A stretch of 64,000 nt of DNA from Actinokineospora xionganensis (GTDB taxonomy: Bacteria > Actinomycetota > Actinomycetes > Mycobacteriales > Pseudonocardiaceae), in contig NZ_JABVED010000020.1 of assembly GCF_014323725.1 (NCBI RefSeq), positions 1-64,000 of the forward strand, in the 5' to 3' direction. The notes beneath the pieces were generated by a model. That model saw only the letters and a program-made list of their open reading frames with translations. It ran no database searches and was not told the origin of the DNA. This document shows positions 53,048 to 61,599 of the stretch, one piece after another. Both the position numbers and the translations under genes were made by a program. Position 1 is the stretch's first letter; each line of letters begins with the position of its first letter.

Positions 53048-54088
53048 ATGACCGCCCGCACCTGGCCCCGCCTGCTCAACCAGCTGATCGACCGGGTCGA
53101 CCTCGCCGCCGAGGACACCACCTGGGCGATGAACGAGATCATGTCCGGCAGCGCGACCCCGTCGCAGATCGCCGGGTTCGCGATCGGCCTGCGCGCCAAG
53201 GGTGAGACGGCCGCCGAGATCGCGGGCATGGCCGAAGGCATGCTGGCGCACGCCAAGCTCGTCCATGTCGGGGGCAACGCCGTCGACGTGGTCGGCACCG
53301 GCGGCGATCAGGCCCACACCGTGAACATCTCCACGATGAGCGCCCTGGTCACCGCCGCGGCGGGGGTGCCGGTGGCCAAGCACGGCAACCGGTCGGCCTC
53401 GTCGCAGTGCGGGACCGCGGACGTCCTCGAGGAACTCGGTGTCGCGATCGAGCTCTCCCCCGACGCCGTCGCCACCTGCGTGCGCGAGGTCGGCATCGGA
53501 TTCTGCTTCGCTCCCGCGTTCCACCCGGCACTGCGGTTCGCCGGCCCGACCCGGCGTGAGCTGGGGGTCCCCACGGCGTTCAACGTGCTCGGGCCCCTGA
53601 CGAACCCCGCTCGGCCGACGGCGGGCCTGGTGGGCTGCGCGAACGCCCGGATGGCGCCGATCGTGGCCGAGGTGTTCGCCCGGCGCGGCGCGAGCGTGCT
53701 GGTCGTGCGCGGCGACGACAACCTCGACGAGATCACCACGACCACCACCACCTCGGTGTGGGTGGTCAGCGGCGGCAAGGTGCGGGAGGACCGGATCGAC
53801 CCGGCGAAGCTGGGGATCGCGGCCGCCGAGCCGCGGGATCTGCGGGGCGGCGACGCCGCGCACAACGCCCAGGTGATCCGAGATCTGGTGGCCGGGAAGA
53901 CCGGCCCGGTCCGCGACGCCGTCGTGCTCAACGCGGCGGGTGCCATCGCGGCGTTCCGCGGGCTGTCCGCCGACGTGCACGCCGATCTGGAGGCGGCCAT
54001 CGGGCAGGCCACGCTCGCCTTGGACTCAGGAGCCGCGAGCACCCTGCTGGACCGCTGGACCGTGCGGTCGACAGAGCTGGCGGGCTGA
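53048..54088 (+). CDS. trpD: Anthranilate phosphoribosyltransferase
   Basis: A 346-residue enzyme of tryptophan synthesis that transfers phosphoribose from PRPP to anthranilate. Motifs: [39 protein letters not shown] (GTGGD, NIST and KHGNR PRPP-binding), [39 protein letters not shown], then [14 protein letters not shown]. The Asp-Glu pair for magnesium is in DDNLDE. ATG 53048 was chosen; it lies 1 base past the preceding stop. Other trp genes are not next to it, as usual in actinobacteria. It ends in a strong hairpin. Confidence 0.95.
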   Translation: MTARTWPRLLNQLIDRVDLAAEDTTWAMNEIMSGSATPSQIAGFAIGLRAKGETAAEIAGMAEGMLAHAKLVHVGGNAVDVVGTGGDQAHTVNISTMSALVTAAAGVPVAKHGNRSASSQCGTADVLEELGVAIELSPDAVATCVREVGIGFCFAPAFHPALRFAGPTRRELGVPTAFNVLGPLTNPARPTAGLVGCANARMAPIVAEVFARRGASVLVVRGDDNLDEITTTTTTSVWVVSGGKVREDRIDPAKLGIAAAEPRDLRGGDAAHNAQVIRDLVAGKTGPVRDAVVLNAAGAIAAFRGLSADVHADLEAAIGQATLALDSGAASTLLDRWTVRSTELAG

Positions 54089-54102
54089 GCACCCCCGACA
54101 AC

Positions 54103-54139
54103 GGCGAAGCCCGTGCGCGAAACGCGCACGGGCTTCGCC
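54103..54139 (+). terminator. Terminator hairpin after trpD
   Basis: A perfect 16-bp stem (GGCGAAGCCCGTGCGC and its complement) with loop GAAAC, 14 bases past the trpD stop. No long T-tract follows; the stem alone is very stable. It also lies between convergent genes, so it may serve both. Confidence 0.8.
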
Positions 54140-54156
54140 ATGTCTACTGCGGTAGG

Positions 54157-54300
54157 TCAGGTGAAGATGCTGACGCCGCCGGGGCCGATGAGCAGGCCGA
54201 GCACGATCAGTAGCGCGCCGTAGAGCATTTGTCCACGAATCAGGGTGACAACGCCACCGATTACGAGCACCACAGCGATAATCCATAACAGGGTTGCCAT
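54157..54300 (-). CDS. GPGG-motif small membrane protein
   Basis: A 47-residue membrane protein: MATLLWIIAVVLVIGGVVTLIRG forms helix 1 and QMLYGALLIVLGLLIGPGGVSIFT forms helix 2 with the GPGGVSIF end that names a small actinobacterial family. It is too short for common gene callers. The ATG at 54300 follows GAGGAGGT. It sits alone between trpD and the hydroxyacid dehydrogenase gene, with the trpD terminator at its end. Function is unknown. Confidence 0.85.
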   Translation of the reverse strand: MATLLWIIAVVLVIGGVVTLIRGQMLYGALLIVLGLLIGPGGVSIFT

Positions 54301-54361
54301 GATTACTACCTCCTCACCAGCCGGAATGCCCATCGGTCGGGGTAGTCAAACCTTCTATCTC

Positions 54362-55348
54362 CTAGTCGCCGAGTGCTTCGGGATTGAGCAGTGCGCGCGG
54401 CCTGGTGCCCGCTAGGCCATCCAGCAGGTTCTCCACCGCCAACAGCCCCATCGCCGCCCGGGTCTGCACGGTGGCGCTGCCCAGGTGCGGCACGATCGTG
54501 ACCGCGTCGAGGTCCAGCAGGGCCTCCTCGACGATCGGCTCACGCTCGAACACGTCGAGACCGGCGCCGAAGATCTCGCCCGCGCGAACCGCGTCGGCCA
54601 AGGCCTTCTCGTCCACGACCGGGCCTCGGGCCGTGTTCACCAGCACGGCCGAGGACTTCATCCGGGCGAAGACGTCGGCGTTGAACAGGTGCCGGGTCGC
54701 CGGGGTCAGCGGGCAGTGGACCGAGATCACGTCGGACTCGGCCACCAGCTGGTCGAACGTGCGCAGCTCGGCCTTGAGCTCGCCCGCGACGTCCTCGGGC
54801 AGGGGACGCGAGTTGTGATAGATCACCCGCATCCCGAAGCCGAGCGCCCGCCGGGCCGTGGCCTGGCCGATGCGGCCGCAGCCGACGATGCCGATGGTGC
54901 GGCCGTAGAGCTCCTGGCCGAGCATCATCCGCGGGTCCCAGATCCACTCTTCGCGCGAGCGCAGGAACCGGTCGCCCTCGGCGACCCGCCGCACGCAGGA
55001 CAGGATCAGCGCCCACGCGAGGTCGGCGGTGGCCTCGGTCAGCACATCCGGGGTGTTGGTCACCAGGATGCCGCGCCGGGTGCACTCGGGGATGTCGATG
55101 TTGTCGACACCCACCGCGTAGTTGGCCACGACCTTGAGCTGCGGGCCCGCCGCGTCGAGCAGTTCGGCGTCGACCTTCTCCGTGAGCAGGGTCAGCAGCC
55201 CGTCCTTGCCCTTGACCCGGCGCAGCAGCTCCGAGCGCGGGATGGCGGTGGGCGGACCCTCGTACAGGTCCACCTCGCAGGTCCCGTCCAGGGCAGCCAT
55301 GGCCTCGTCGACGAGCCTTCGGGTGAGCAGGATCTCCGAGTCAGCCAT
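54362..55348 (-). CDS. D-glycerate/2-hydroxyacid dehydrogenase
   Basis: A 328-residue NAD(P)-dependent D-2-hydroxyacid dehydrogenase. Substrate-side: LKVVANYAVGVDNIDIPECTRRGILVTNTPDVLTEATADLAWAL; cofactor-binding GIVGCGRIGQATARRALGFGMRVIYHN; catalytic Arg in LVNTARGPVVDEKAL; Glu in DVFEREP; and His in VPHLGSATVQTR. Family members include glyoxylate/hydroxypyruvate reductase; the GVDNID and VNTARG forms fit these. ATG 55348 overlaps the aminotransferase stop by eight bases, so they are one operon. The pair could convert hydroxypyruvate to D-glycerate. Confidence 0.9.
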   Translation of the reverse strand: MADSEILLTRRLVDEAMAALDGTCEVDLYEGPPTAIPRSELLRRVKGKDGLLTLLTEKVDAELLDAAGPQLKVVANYAVGVDNIDIPECTRRGILVTNTPDVLTEATADLAWALILSCVRRVAEGDRFLRSREEWIWDPRMMLGQELYGRTIGIVGCGRIGQATARRALGFGMRVIYHNSRPLPEDVAGELKAELRTFDQLVAESDVISVHCPLTPATRHLFNADVFARMKSSAVLVNTARGPVVDEKALADAVRAGEIFGAGLDVFEREPIVEEALLDLDAVTIVPHLGSATVQTRAAMGLLAVENLLDGLAGTRPRALLNPEALGD

Positions 55349-56513
55349 TGGCGACCTCTCCGGCGAGTTCGGCGAAGGCGGCGAGCGCGGCGCGGATGTT
55401 CTCCGGCGAGTTGGCGTAGGAGAACCGCAGGTAGCCCTCACCATAGGCGCCGAACGCGGTGCCCGGCAGCGCCGCGACACCCGCCTTGTTGAGCAGCAGG
55501 TCCGACAGCTCGCCGGAGGACTTGCCCAGTCCGGTGATGTTCGGGAACGCGTAGAACGCGCCGCCCGGCCGGACGCAGGACACACCGGGGATGGCGTTGA
55601 GGCCGTCGACGATAATGCCGGCCCGTTCGGCGAACGCGGCCTTCATCTTCGCGACCGCGTCCCACGGGCCGTCCAGGGCGGCGATGGCGGCGTGCTGGCT
55701 GAACGCCGAGGTGCACGACACCGAGTTGATGACGAGCCTGCTGATCGGCTCCACCAGCTTCTCAGGGAACACACCGAACCCGAGCCGCCACCCGGTCATG
55801 GCGAAGGTCTTCGACCAGCCGTCGAGCAGGATCGTCCGCTCGGCCATGCCGGGCACGCTCAGCACGCTGCGGTGCTCGCCGTCGTACTGCAGCGCCCAGT
55901 AGACCTCGTCGGTGAGGACGATCAGGTCCCGCTCGATGGCGATCTTGGCGATGGCCTCGATCTGCTCCTGGGACAGCGAGCTGCCGCACGGGTTGTGCGG
56001 CGAGTTGAGGATGAGCAGCTTGGTCCGGTCGGTCACCAGCGACGCGAGTTCGTCGGGGTCGATGGTGAAGTTGTTGGACTCGCGCAGCGGGATCGGCACC
56101 GGGGTGGCGCCCGCGAACGACGTGATGGAGGCGTACATCGGGAATCCGGGGTCGGGGTAGATGACCTCGTCGCCCTCCTCGCACAGCGCCATGATCGCGA
56201 AGAACATGATCGGCTTCGCGCCGGGCGTGATGATCACCCGGTCCGGCGTGGTGGTGAGCCTGCCCGTGCGGTCGAGGAAATCGGCGACCGACGTGCGCAG
56301 TTCGGGAATTCCAGGGGCCGCCACGTAATGCGTGTGCCCTTTGCTCAGCGCTTCCTGAGCGGCGCTCTCGATGTGCGCCGGGGTGTCGAAATCGGGCTCG
56401 CCGATCTCCATGTGGATGATCTGGCGGCCGGTCTTCTCCAGGGCTTTCGCCTTGGCGAGCACCTCGAACGCCGACTCGGTGCCGAGACGCTCCATTCGAC
56501 GGGCAAGTTTCAC
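55341..56513 (-). CDS. PLP-dependent class I/II aminotransferase
   Basis: A 390-residue fold-type I aminotransferase. Family motifs: LARRMERLGTESAFEVLAKAKALEKTGRQIIHMEIGEPDFDTPAH, the HYVAAPGIPELR..VIITPGAKPIMFFAIMAL region with the substrate loop, NSPHNPCGSSL, and the Schiff-base Lys in LLDGWSKTFAMTGWRLGFGV. It resembles aspartate/aromatic or alanine-type enzymes. GTG 56513 with GAAGGAG 6 bases upstream sets the start; the extension to 56552 is not needed. Being in an operon with a hydroxyacid reductase, it might use serine with glyoxylate or pyruvate, but the substrate is not shown by the sequence. Confidence 0.9.
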   Translation of the reverse strand: MKLARRMERLGTESAFEVLAKAKALEKTGRQIIHMEIGEPDFDTPAHIESAAQEALSKGHTHYVAAPGIPELRTSVADFLDRTGRLTTTPDRVIITPGAKPIMFFAIMALCEEGDEVIYPDPGFPMYASITSFAGATPVPIPLRESNNFTIDPDELASLVTDRTKLLILNSPHNPCGSSLSQEQIEAIAKIAIERDLIVLTDEVYWALQYDGEHRSVLSVPGMAERTILLDGWSKTFAMTGWRLGFGVFPEKLVEPISRLVINSVSCTSAFSQHAAIAALDGPWDAVAKMKAAFAERAGIIVDGLNAIPGVSCVRPGGAFYAFPNITGLGKSSGELSDLLLNKAGVAALPGTAFGAYGEGYLRFSYANSPENIRAALAAFAELAGEVANG

Positions 56514-56703
56514 GAACGCTCCTTCTGCTGGCTGCCACCGGGGGTTCTCCACGGGGCAGGGACAGGTCAGCGCGATCGTGCCAGGTTTCCGGCGTTAGGC
56601 GTATCGACCGAGAAGGTCTCTTCGGGAATTGGGGGAATAAGCACAGGACTATTCACCCGATCAGCGGAGATACGGCGAATTAGAAAAGGTCTGTTAAAAG
56701 TTA

Positions 56704-56734
56704 AACGCCGCCGAGACCAGGTCTCGGCGGCGTT
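56704..56734 (-). terminator. Intrinsic terminator of the ctaC-ctaF transcript
   Basis: A perfect 15-bp stem (AACGCCGCCGAGACC / GGTCTCGGCGGCGTT) around a single A, 18 bases past the ctaF stop. On the minus strand it is followed by TTTAACTTTTAAC, a good U-tract. Confidence 0.9.
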
Positions 56735-56751
56735 CAAGTGAATTGCGTGAC

Positions 56752-57150
56752 TCAGTCGTGCTCGGGCCTGGTGTGGTACTCGAAGACCAGACCGCCGATG
56801 GTGAGCAGGACGAGCACGGCCGCGATCACGAGAAGCCAGATCTGCCAGAACGCCAGCGCGATGCCGGTCAGGCCCGCGGACGCGGCCAGGGCGACGGGCC
56901 AGTAGCTGCCCGGGCTGAAGAAGCCGAGTTCGCCCGCGCCGTCACTGACCTCGGCGTCGGGGTTGTCCTCGGGTCGCTGGGTGATCCGGCGCGCCACGAA
57001 GTGGAAGTACGAACCGATGATCAGCGACAGACCGCCGGTCAGGATCAGGCCGACCGTACCCACCGGCTCCTTCGCCCACACGCCGTAAACGATGGCGGAG
57101 AGAAAGAAGAAGATGGTCGTGACGTCGAAGAGCCTGGCTTCGACCTTCAT
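56752..57150 (-). CDS. ctaF: Cytochrome c oxidase subunit IV (actinobacterial CtaF)
   Basis: A 132-residue membrane protein. It starts KVEARLFDVTTIFFFLSAIVYGVWAKEPVGTVGLILTGGLSLIIGSYFHFVARR, two helices of the CtaF type, then the hydrophilic RITQRPEDNPDAEVSDGAGELGFFSPGSYWPVALAASAGLTGIAL and two C-terminal helices. This actinobacterial subunit stabilises the bcc-aa3 supercomplex. It starts 55 bases after ctaC stop and ends at a terminator. Confidence 0.95.
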   Translation of the reverse strand: MKVEARLFDVTTIFFFLSAIVYGVWAKEPVGTVGLILTGGLSLIIGSYFHFVARRITQRPEDNPDAEVSDGAGELGFFSPGSYWPVALAASAGLTGIALAFWQIWLLVIAAVLVLLTIGGLVFEYHTRPEHD

Positions 57151-57205
57151 GCTGTCCTCACATTCACCTGTCGACCGTTGATTCCGCTGTCAGGTCCCGC
57201 CGGCC

Positions 57206-58180
57206 TCAGCCGGAGGCCTTGCGCGCGGTGCGGTCGGTGTTGAACGGCGTCGTGGTCACCGCGTGCGGCGTGCACAGCTCGCCGCAGTTCATCTGGGCCA
57301 GCGCCTCCGCCGTGGTGTAGCCCTTGCCGGTCTTCGGGTTCACCTTGGTGCGCAGCGCGATGTACTGCTCGAACAGCTCCGGCGTGACGGCCCGGACCTC
57401 GAAGTTCATCGCCGAGTGGTACGTGCCGCACAGCTCGGCGCAGCGGCCGACGAACGACCCCGTCCGGTCGATCTCGTTCTGGAACGTCGGGTCCTGGTTG
57501 TTCTTGTCCGGGTACGGGAAGACGTCCCGCTTGAACAGGAACTCCGGGATGAAGAACGAGTGGATGACGTCGGTCGCACGGAGGTTGTAGTGGATCTTCT
57601 TGTTGATCGGCAGGACCAACAGCGGGATCTCCGTCGAGCTGCCGATCGTGCGGACGGTCGTGTCACCCGGCGCGGCGGGGACGTCGAGCGCGCCCTTGGA
57701 GTTGATGTACGACTTGTGGTCGAACTCCCAGTTCCACTGGAAGGCGACGACGTCGACGGTCACGTCCGGCTTGTCGGTCTCGGCCTGGACGTAGTTCTGG
57801 GTGGTCGCGGTGAAGTAGAACAGCACGACGACGATGACCACGGGGATCGCGGTGTAGATGATCTCCAACACGTGGTTGTACTGGAACTGCCGCGGCAGCT
57901 TGTCCCCACGCTTGCGGTGGGCGATGACCGGCCACAGCATCAGCGCCCAGGTCAGCACGCCGACGGCGAGCGAGGCGATGACCGACCAGGTCCAGAAGTC
58001 GCGCATCCGGTGCGCCTGTGGGGTGACGCCCTCCGGCCAGCCGAAGCGCAGCACCTCTTCGGTGGAGCAGCCGCTGGCGGCGAGGACGACCAACACGGCG
58101 AGACCGGCGACCTTGGCCAGCCGTGTCACCGACGTGCGGTTCCGGTGCTTGTCCGCACCGGAGGCCATGGGTGTGCCCAC
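57206..58180 (-). CDS. ctaC: Cytochrome c oxidase subunit II, lipoprotein form
   Basis: A 324-residue protein with a lipobox (VLVVLAASGC) after the basic RNRTSVTRLAKVAG, so it is attached by lipid; two membrane helices follow, SVIASLAVGVLTWALMLWPV and VLEIIYTAIPVVIVVVLFYF. The CuA site is CAELCGTYHSAM with the further ligand His at VIHSFFIPEF. The chain accepts electrons from QcrC. GTG 58180 has GGAGGAG 7 bases upstream, so the frame's start at 58273 is not used. Faces asnB. Confidence 0.95.
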   Translation of the reverse strand: MGTPMASGADKHRNRTSVTRLAKVAGLAVLVVLAASGCSTEEVLRFGWPEGVTPQAHRMRDFWTWSVIASLAVGVLTWALMLWPVIAHRKRGDKLPRQFQYNHVLEIIYTAIPVVIVVVLFYFTATTQNYVQAETDKPDVTVDVVAFQWNWEFDHKSYINSKGALDVPAAPGDTTVRTIGSSTEIPLLVLPINKKIHYNLRATDVIHSFFIPEFLFKRDVFPYPDKNNQDPTFQNEIDRTGSFVGRCAELCGTYHSAMNFEVRAVTPELFEQYIALRTKVNPKTGKGYTTAEALAQMNCGELCTPHAVTTTPFNTDRTARKASG

Positions 58181-58459
58181 TGCTCGACTCCTCCTATTGC
58201 GATCCTCGCCGGTTCCGGGGAACCAGCGCGGGAAGGCGATCTCGTACCCATGCCCGATTTCGGCCGCTCCCACCCCGCTGGGCAGGGAGGAACAGCGCTC
58301 TGTCGAGCAATGCGGAGCCTAGCCCAGCGACCCACGCCACACCCCCGGAGGGTGAGAGCTAAGTCGGTCACACTCCGCGCGGCGCAGTCGAATCGGACAC
58401 CGGCATACTGACGACTCCCCCGCGATACTCCGGCTCGATACGAGAGGTGCGCGAGAAGC

Positions 58460-60388
58460 GTGTGCGGTCTGCTTGGTCTGGTTTGTCCTTCTGAGATGGA
58501 TGCCGCGGCTGCGCGGTCGGCCGTCGGCGCCGCGATGCGCTGCCAGCGGCACCGTGGGCCCGATGAGAGCGGGACGTGGACGGGGGGCGAGGCGGTCTTC
58601 GGGTTCAACCGGCTCTCGATGATCGACATCGAGCACTCCCACCAGCCGCTTCCATGGGGCCCGCCCGAGTCGCCGGAGCGGTACACGCTGCTCTTCAACG
58701 GCGAGATCTACAACTACCTCGAGCTGCGGGCGGAACTGACCCAGCGCTTCGGCGCCCGGTTCACCACCGACGGCGACTCCGAGACGATCGTCGCCGCCTA
58801 CCACTACCTGGGCGAAGAGGCCGTCACGCGGCTGCGCGGCATGTTCGCGTTCCTCATCTGGGACGGCCAGAAGCAGGTGCTCTTCGGCGCCCGCGACCCC
58901 TTCGGCATCAAGCCGCTGTTCTACGCGGCGGGCCCCGGAGGGGTGGCGTTCTCCAGTGAGAAGAAGTCGATCCTGGAGCTGACCGGCCTGATCGGCGTCA
59001 ACCAGGAGCTCGACCGCCGCGCCCTGCAGCACTACCTGACGCTGCAGTACGTGCCGGAGCCCGCGACGCTGCACACCAAGATCCACCGCATCGAGTCGGG
59101 CACGTCGTTCACGCTGACCCCCGGCGAGGAGCCGGTGACGAAGCGGTACTGGGCGCCGCGGTTCACCCCGAAGCCCGTGGGCGGCCCGGCCGACGCCGAG
59201 GCGCTGTACTCGCGTATCGCCGACGTGATGAGCGACTCGGTCCGCATGCACATGCGCGCCGATGTGACGGTGGGCTCGTTCCTCTCCGGCGGTATCGACT
59301 CGACCGCGATCGCCGCGCTGGCCCGTGAGCACAACCCGGACCTGATCACCTTCACCACCGGGTTCGAGCGCCAGGGCTACTCCGAGATCGACGTGGCCGC
59401 CGAGTCGGCCGCCGCGATCGGGGTCAAGCACGTCGTCAAGACCGTCTCCGCGCAGGAGATGATGGACGCGCTTGCGCTGATCGTCTGGTACCTCGACGAC
59501 CCGGTGGCCGACCCGGCGCTGGTCCCGCTGTGGTTCATCGCCCGAGAGGCCCGCAAGCACGTCAAGGTCGTGCTGTCCGGCGAAGGCGCCGACGAGCTGT
59601 TCGGCGGCTACACGATCTACCGCGAGCCGATCTCCCTGGCGCCGTTCGAACGCGTCCCGGGCGCCCTGCGGCGCGTGATGGGCAAGGTGTCGACCAAGAT
59701 CCCCGAGGGCACGCGGGGCAAGGACCTTCTGCGCCGCGGCGCGCTGTCGCTGGAGGAGCGCTACTACGGCAACGCGCGGATCTTCCGGGACGACCAACTG
59801 GAGAAGGTCCTGCGCACCTTCAACCCGGCGGTGAGCCACAAGGACATCACCGCCGGGCCGTACCGCGACTCGGTGGGCTGGGACCCGGTGACCCGCATGC
59901 AGCACGTCGACCTCTACACGTGGCTGCGCGGCGACATCCTGGTCAAGGCCGACAAGATGACCATGGCCAACAGCCTCGAGCTGCGGGTGCCGTTCCTGGA
60001 CCCCGAGGTGTTCAAGGTCGCCGCCGGGGTCCCGCTGGAGCAGAAGATCACCCGCGAGACCACCAAGTTCGCCCTTCGCCAAGCCCTGCGCAAGGTCGTC
60101 CCGGCGCACGTGCTGAACCGCCGCAAGCTCGGTTTCCCGGTCCCGATCCGCCTGTGGCTGCGCGAGGAGATGTACGACTGGGCCCGCGACATCGTGATGA
60201 CGTCGCAAACCGACGCCCTGATCGACAAGAACGCGGTCCTGCGCCTGCTGGAGGAGCACAAGTCCGGCACCCTCGACCACAGCCGCCGCATCTGGGCGCT
60301 GCTGGTCTTCATGCTGTGGCACGGCATCTTCATCGAGCGCCGCATCACCCCGGTGATCCCGGAGCCGCACTACCCGGTCAAGCTCTAG
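58460..60388 (+). CDS. asnB: Glutamine-hydrolysing asparagine synthase
   Basis: A 642-residue class B asparagine synthetase. The glutaminase N-terminus is MCGLLGLVC, with the essential Cys2 after the start Met; HRGPDESGTW and LLFNGEIYNYLELRAELTQRFG are the amidotransferase motifs. The synthetase part has SFLSGGIDSTAIAALA (PPi loop SGGxDS), LSGEGADELFGGYTIY and KADKMTMANSLELRVPFLD. It converts aspartate to asparagine; in M. tuberculosis (Rv2201) it affects amidation of meso-DAP, so an envelope role is possible. GTG 58460 follows GCGAGAAGC. The same place as Rv2201. Confidence 0.95.
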   Translation: MCGLLGLVCPSEMDAAAARSAVGAAMRCQRHRGPDESGTWTGGEAVFGFNRLSMIDIEHSHQPLPWGPPESPERYTLLFNGEIYNYLELRAELTQRFGARFTTDGDSETIVAAYHYLGEEAVTRLRGMFAFLIWDGQKQVLFGARDPFGIKPLFYAAGPGGVAFSSEKKSILELTGLIGVNQELDRRALQHYLTLQYVPEPATLHTKIHRIESGTSFTLTPGEEPVTKRYWAPRFTPKPVGGPADAEALYSRIADVMSDSVRMHMRADVTVGSFLSGGIDSTAIAALAREHNPDLITFTTGFERQGYSEIDVAAESAAAIGVKHVVKTVSAQEMMDALALIVWYLDDPVADPALVPLWFIAREARKHVKVVLSGEGADELFGGYTIYREPISLAPFERVPGALRRVMGKVSTKIPEGTRGKDLLRRGALSLEERYYGNARIFRDDQLEKVLRTFNPAVSHKDITAGPYRDSVGWDPVTRMQHVDLYTWLRGDILVKADKMTMANSLELRVPFLDPEVFKVAAGVPLEQKITRETTKFALRQALRKVVPAHVLNRRKLGFPVPIRLWLREEMYDWARDIVMTSQTDALIDKNAVLRLLEEHKSGTLDHSRRIWALLVFMLWHGIFIERRITPVIPEPHYPVKL

Positions 60389-60410
60389 CGCACCGCCCGC
60401 GCGCGACAAC

Positions 60411-60468
60411 AAACCCCCACCCACCACGGGGGGCTGCCCTTGGCCAGTCTATCGGTGGGTGGGGGTTT
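60411..60468. terminator. Terminator after asnB
   Basis: A 15-bp inverted repeat AAACCCCCACCCACC / GGTGGGTGGGGGTTT with a 28-base loop, 22 bases past the asnB stop and ending with TTT. It lies between asnB and the convergent XRE gene (its stop is at 60539), so it may act in both directions. Confidence 0.75.
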
Positions 60469-60538
60469 CGCCGTCCGTGTGCGGATTCCTGTGGATGATT
60501 CGGCCGTGCTGTGGACAAACCTCGCGTGCTCGGCGAGG

Positions 60539-60802
60539 TCAGGCGCTCATGCGTCCTGGGTCGATTGCCGTCTTGGCGATCAAGTCCTCAAGGGACAGTC
60601 CCACCGCATTGGCGATCGCCGCCACGGTGAAGAAGGCGGGCGTGGGTACCCGTCCCCGCTCGATCTTGCGCAACGTCTCGACCGAGATGCCCGCGTGCGC
60701 GGCGACCTCCACCATGCTGCGGCCCGCCCGCGCGTCGCGCAGAATCCGGCCCAGGAGTTCGCCTCGGTCACGCTCGAACGGCGTCAGCGGTGGTCGCACC
60801 AT
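60539..60802 (-). CDS. XRE-family transcriptional regulator
   Basis: An 87-residue helix-turn-helix protein: LGRILRDARAGRSMVEVAAHAGISVETLRKIERGRVPTPAFFTVAAIANAVGLSLEDL is the Cro/CI-type domain, with the GIS-VETLRKIERG recognition region. The ATG at 60802 lies directly next to the map gene's promoter; TACTAT six bases upstream suggests a leaderless transcript. It most probably controls itself and the map gene by binding the ATACCGGTAT palindrome between them. Confidence 0.88.
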   Translation of the reverse strand: MVRPPLTPFERDRGELLGRILRDARAGRSMVEVAAHAGISVETLRKIERGRVPTPAFFTVAAIANAVGLSLEDLIAKTAIDPGRMSA

Positions 60803-60834
60803 ACCGTCATAGTAATACCGGTATAGTTATCCGC
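60803..60834. promoter_or_regulatory. Overlapping divergent promoters and palindromic operator
   Basis: The 32 bases between the XRE and map starts hold the palindrome ATACCGGTAT (60816-60825) flanked by TATAGT on the plus side, 7 bases before the map ATG, and TACTAT on the minus side, 6 bases before the XRE ATG. Both transcripts would be leaderless, and a protein on the palindrome would cover both -10 boxes. No good -35 boxes are seen. Confidence 0.5.
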
Positions 60835-61599
60835 ATGATCGAGCTGAAGACCCCCGCGGAACTGGACGCCATGCGAGCCGCCGGGAAGGTGGTGGCGGCG
60901 GCGCTGGCCGCCGTCCGCGCGGCCGCGGCGGTGGGTGTGCGGCTGCTCGACCTCGACGAGGTCGCCCGGGCCGTGCTGGCCGAGCACGGCGCGAAGTCAT
61001 CGTTCCTGGACTACCACCCGCATTTCGCTCCCACGCCCTTCCCCGCCGTGATCTGCGCGTCGGTCAACGACGTCATCGTCCACGGCATCCCCGATAAGAC
61101 CCCGCTCGCCGACGGCGACCTGGTCAGCGTCGACTTCGGCGCCAACATCGACGGCTGGCACGGTGACGCCGCGGTCTCCTTCGTCGTCGGTGCGGCCGAC
61201 CCGGCCGATCTCGACCTCATCCGGACCGCGAACGAGGCACTCGAATCCGCGATCCGGGTCGCCGTGCCCGGGCGCAAACTCGGCGACCTCGCCCACGCCG
61301 TCGGCGCCATCGGCCGCGCGGCGGGCTACGGCATCCCGGAGGACTTCGGCGGACACGGCATCGGCCGGGCGATGCACGAGCCGCCGAGCGTGCCCAACGA
61401 CGGCGACCCCGGCCGCGGGATGACCCTGCGCGCGGGCATGGTGCTGGCCATCGAGCCGATGTTCCACGCGGGCGGCAAGGACACCTACCGCGTCGACCCC
61501 GACGGCTGGGCCCTGCGGACCACCGACGGCAGCCGCGCCGCGCACGCCGAGCACACGGTCGCCATCACCGACGACGGCCCGCGTGTCCTCACCGCGTGA
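60835..61599 (+). CDS. map: Type I methionine aminopeptidase
   Basis: A 254-residue methionyl aminopeptidase. Metal ligands can be read: Asp in VSVDFGANIDGWHGDAAVSF (two Asp), His in GHGIGRAMHEPPSVPN, Glu in GMVLAIEPMF, Glu in AEHTVAI. The start region MIELKTPAELDAMRAAGKVVAAAL and the FAPTPFPAVICASVNDVIVHGIPD segment are standard. The ATG at 60835 is leaderless-like. It is a free-standing copy with its own XRE regulator, away from ribosomal genes, so it is probably a regulated paralogue of the housekeeping enzyme. Confidence 0.93.
   Translation: MIELKTPAELDAMRAAGKVVAAALAAVRAAAAVGVRLLDLDEVARAVLAEHGAKSSFLDYHPHFAPTPFPAVICASVNDVIVHGIPDKTPLADGDLVSVDFGANIDGWHGDAAVSFVVGAADPADLDLIRTANEALESAIRVAVPGRKLGDLAHAVGAIGRAAGYGIPEDFGGHGIGRAMHEPPSVPNDGDPGRGMTLRAGMVLAIEPMFHAGGKDTYRVDPDGWALRTTDGSRAAHAEHTVAITDDGPRVLTA

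Noticed and set aside
58319-60427. 702-codon minus-strand frame opposite asnB
   Set aside because: Shadow of asnB; composition is typical of third-position GC on the other strand and no domain is visible.
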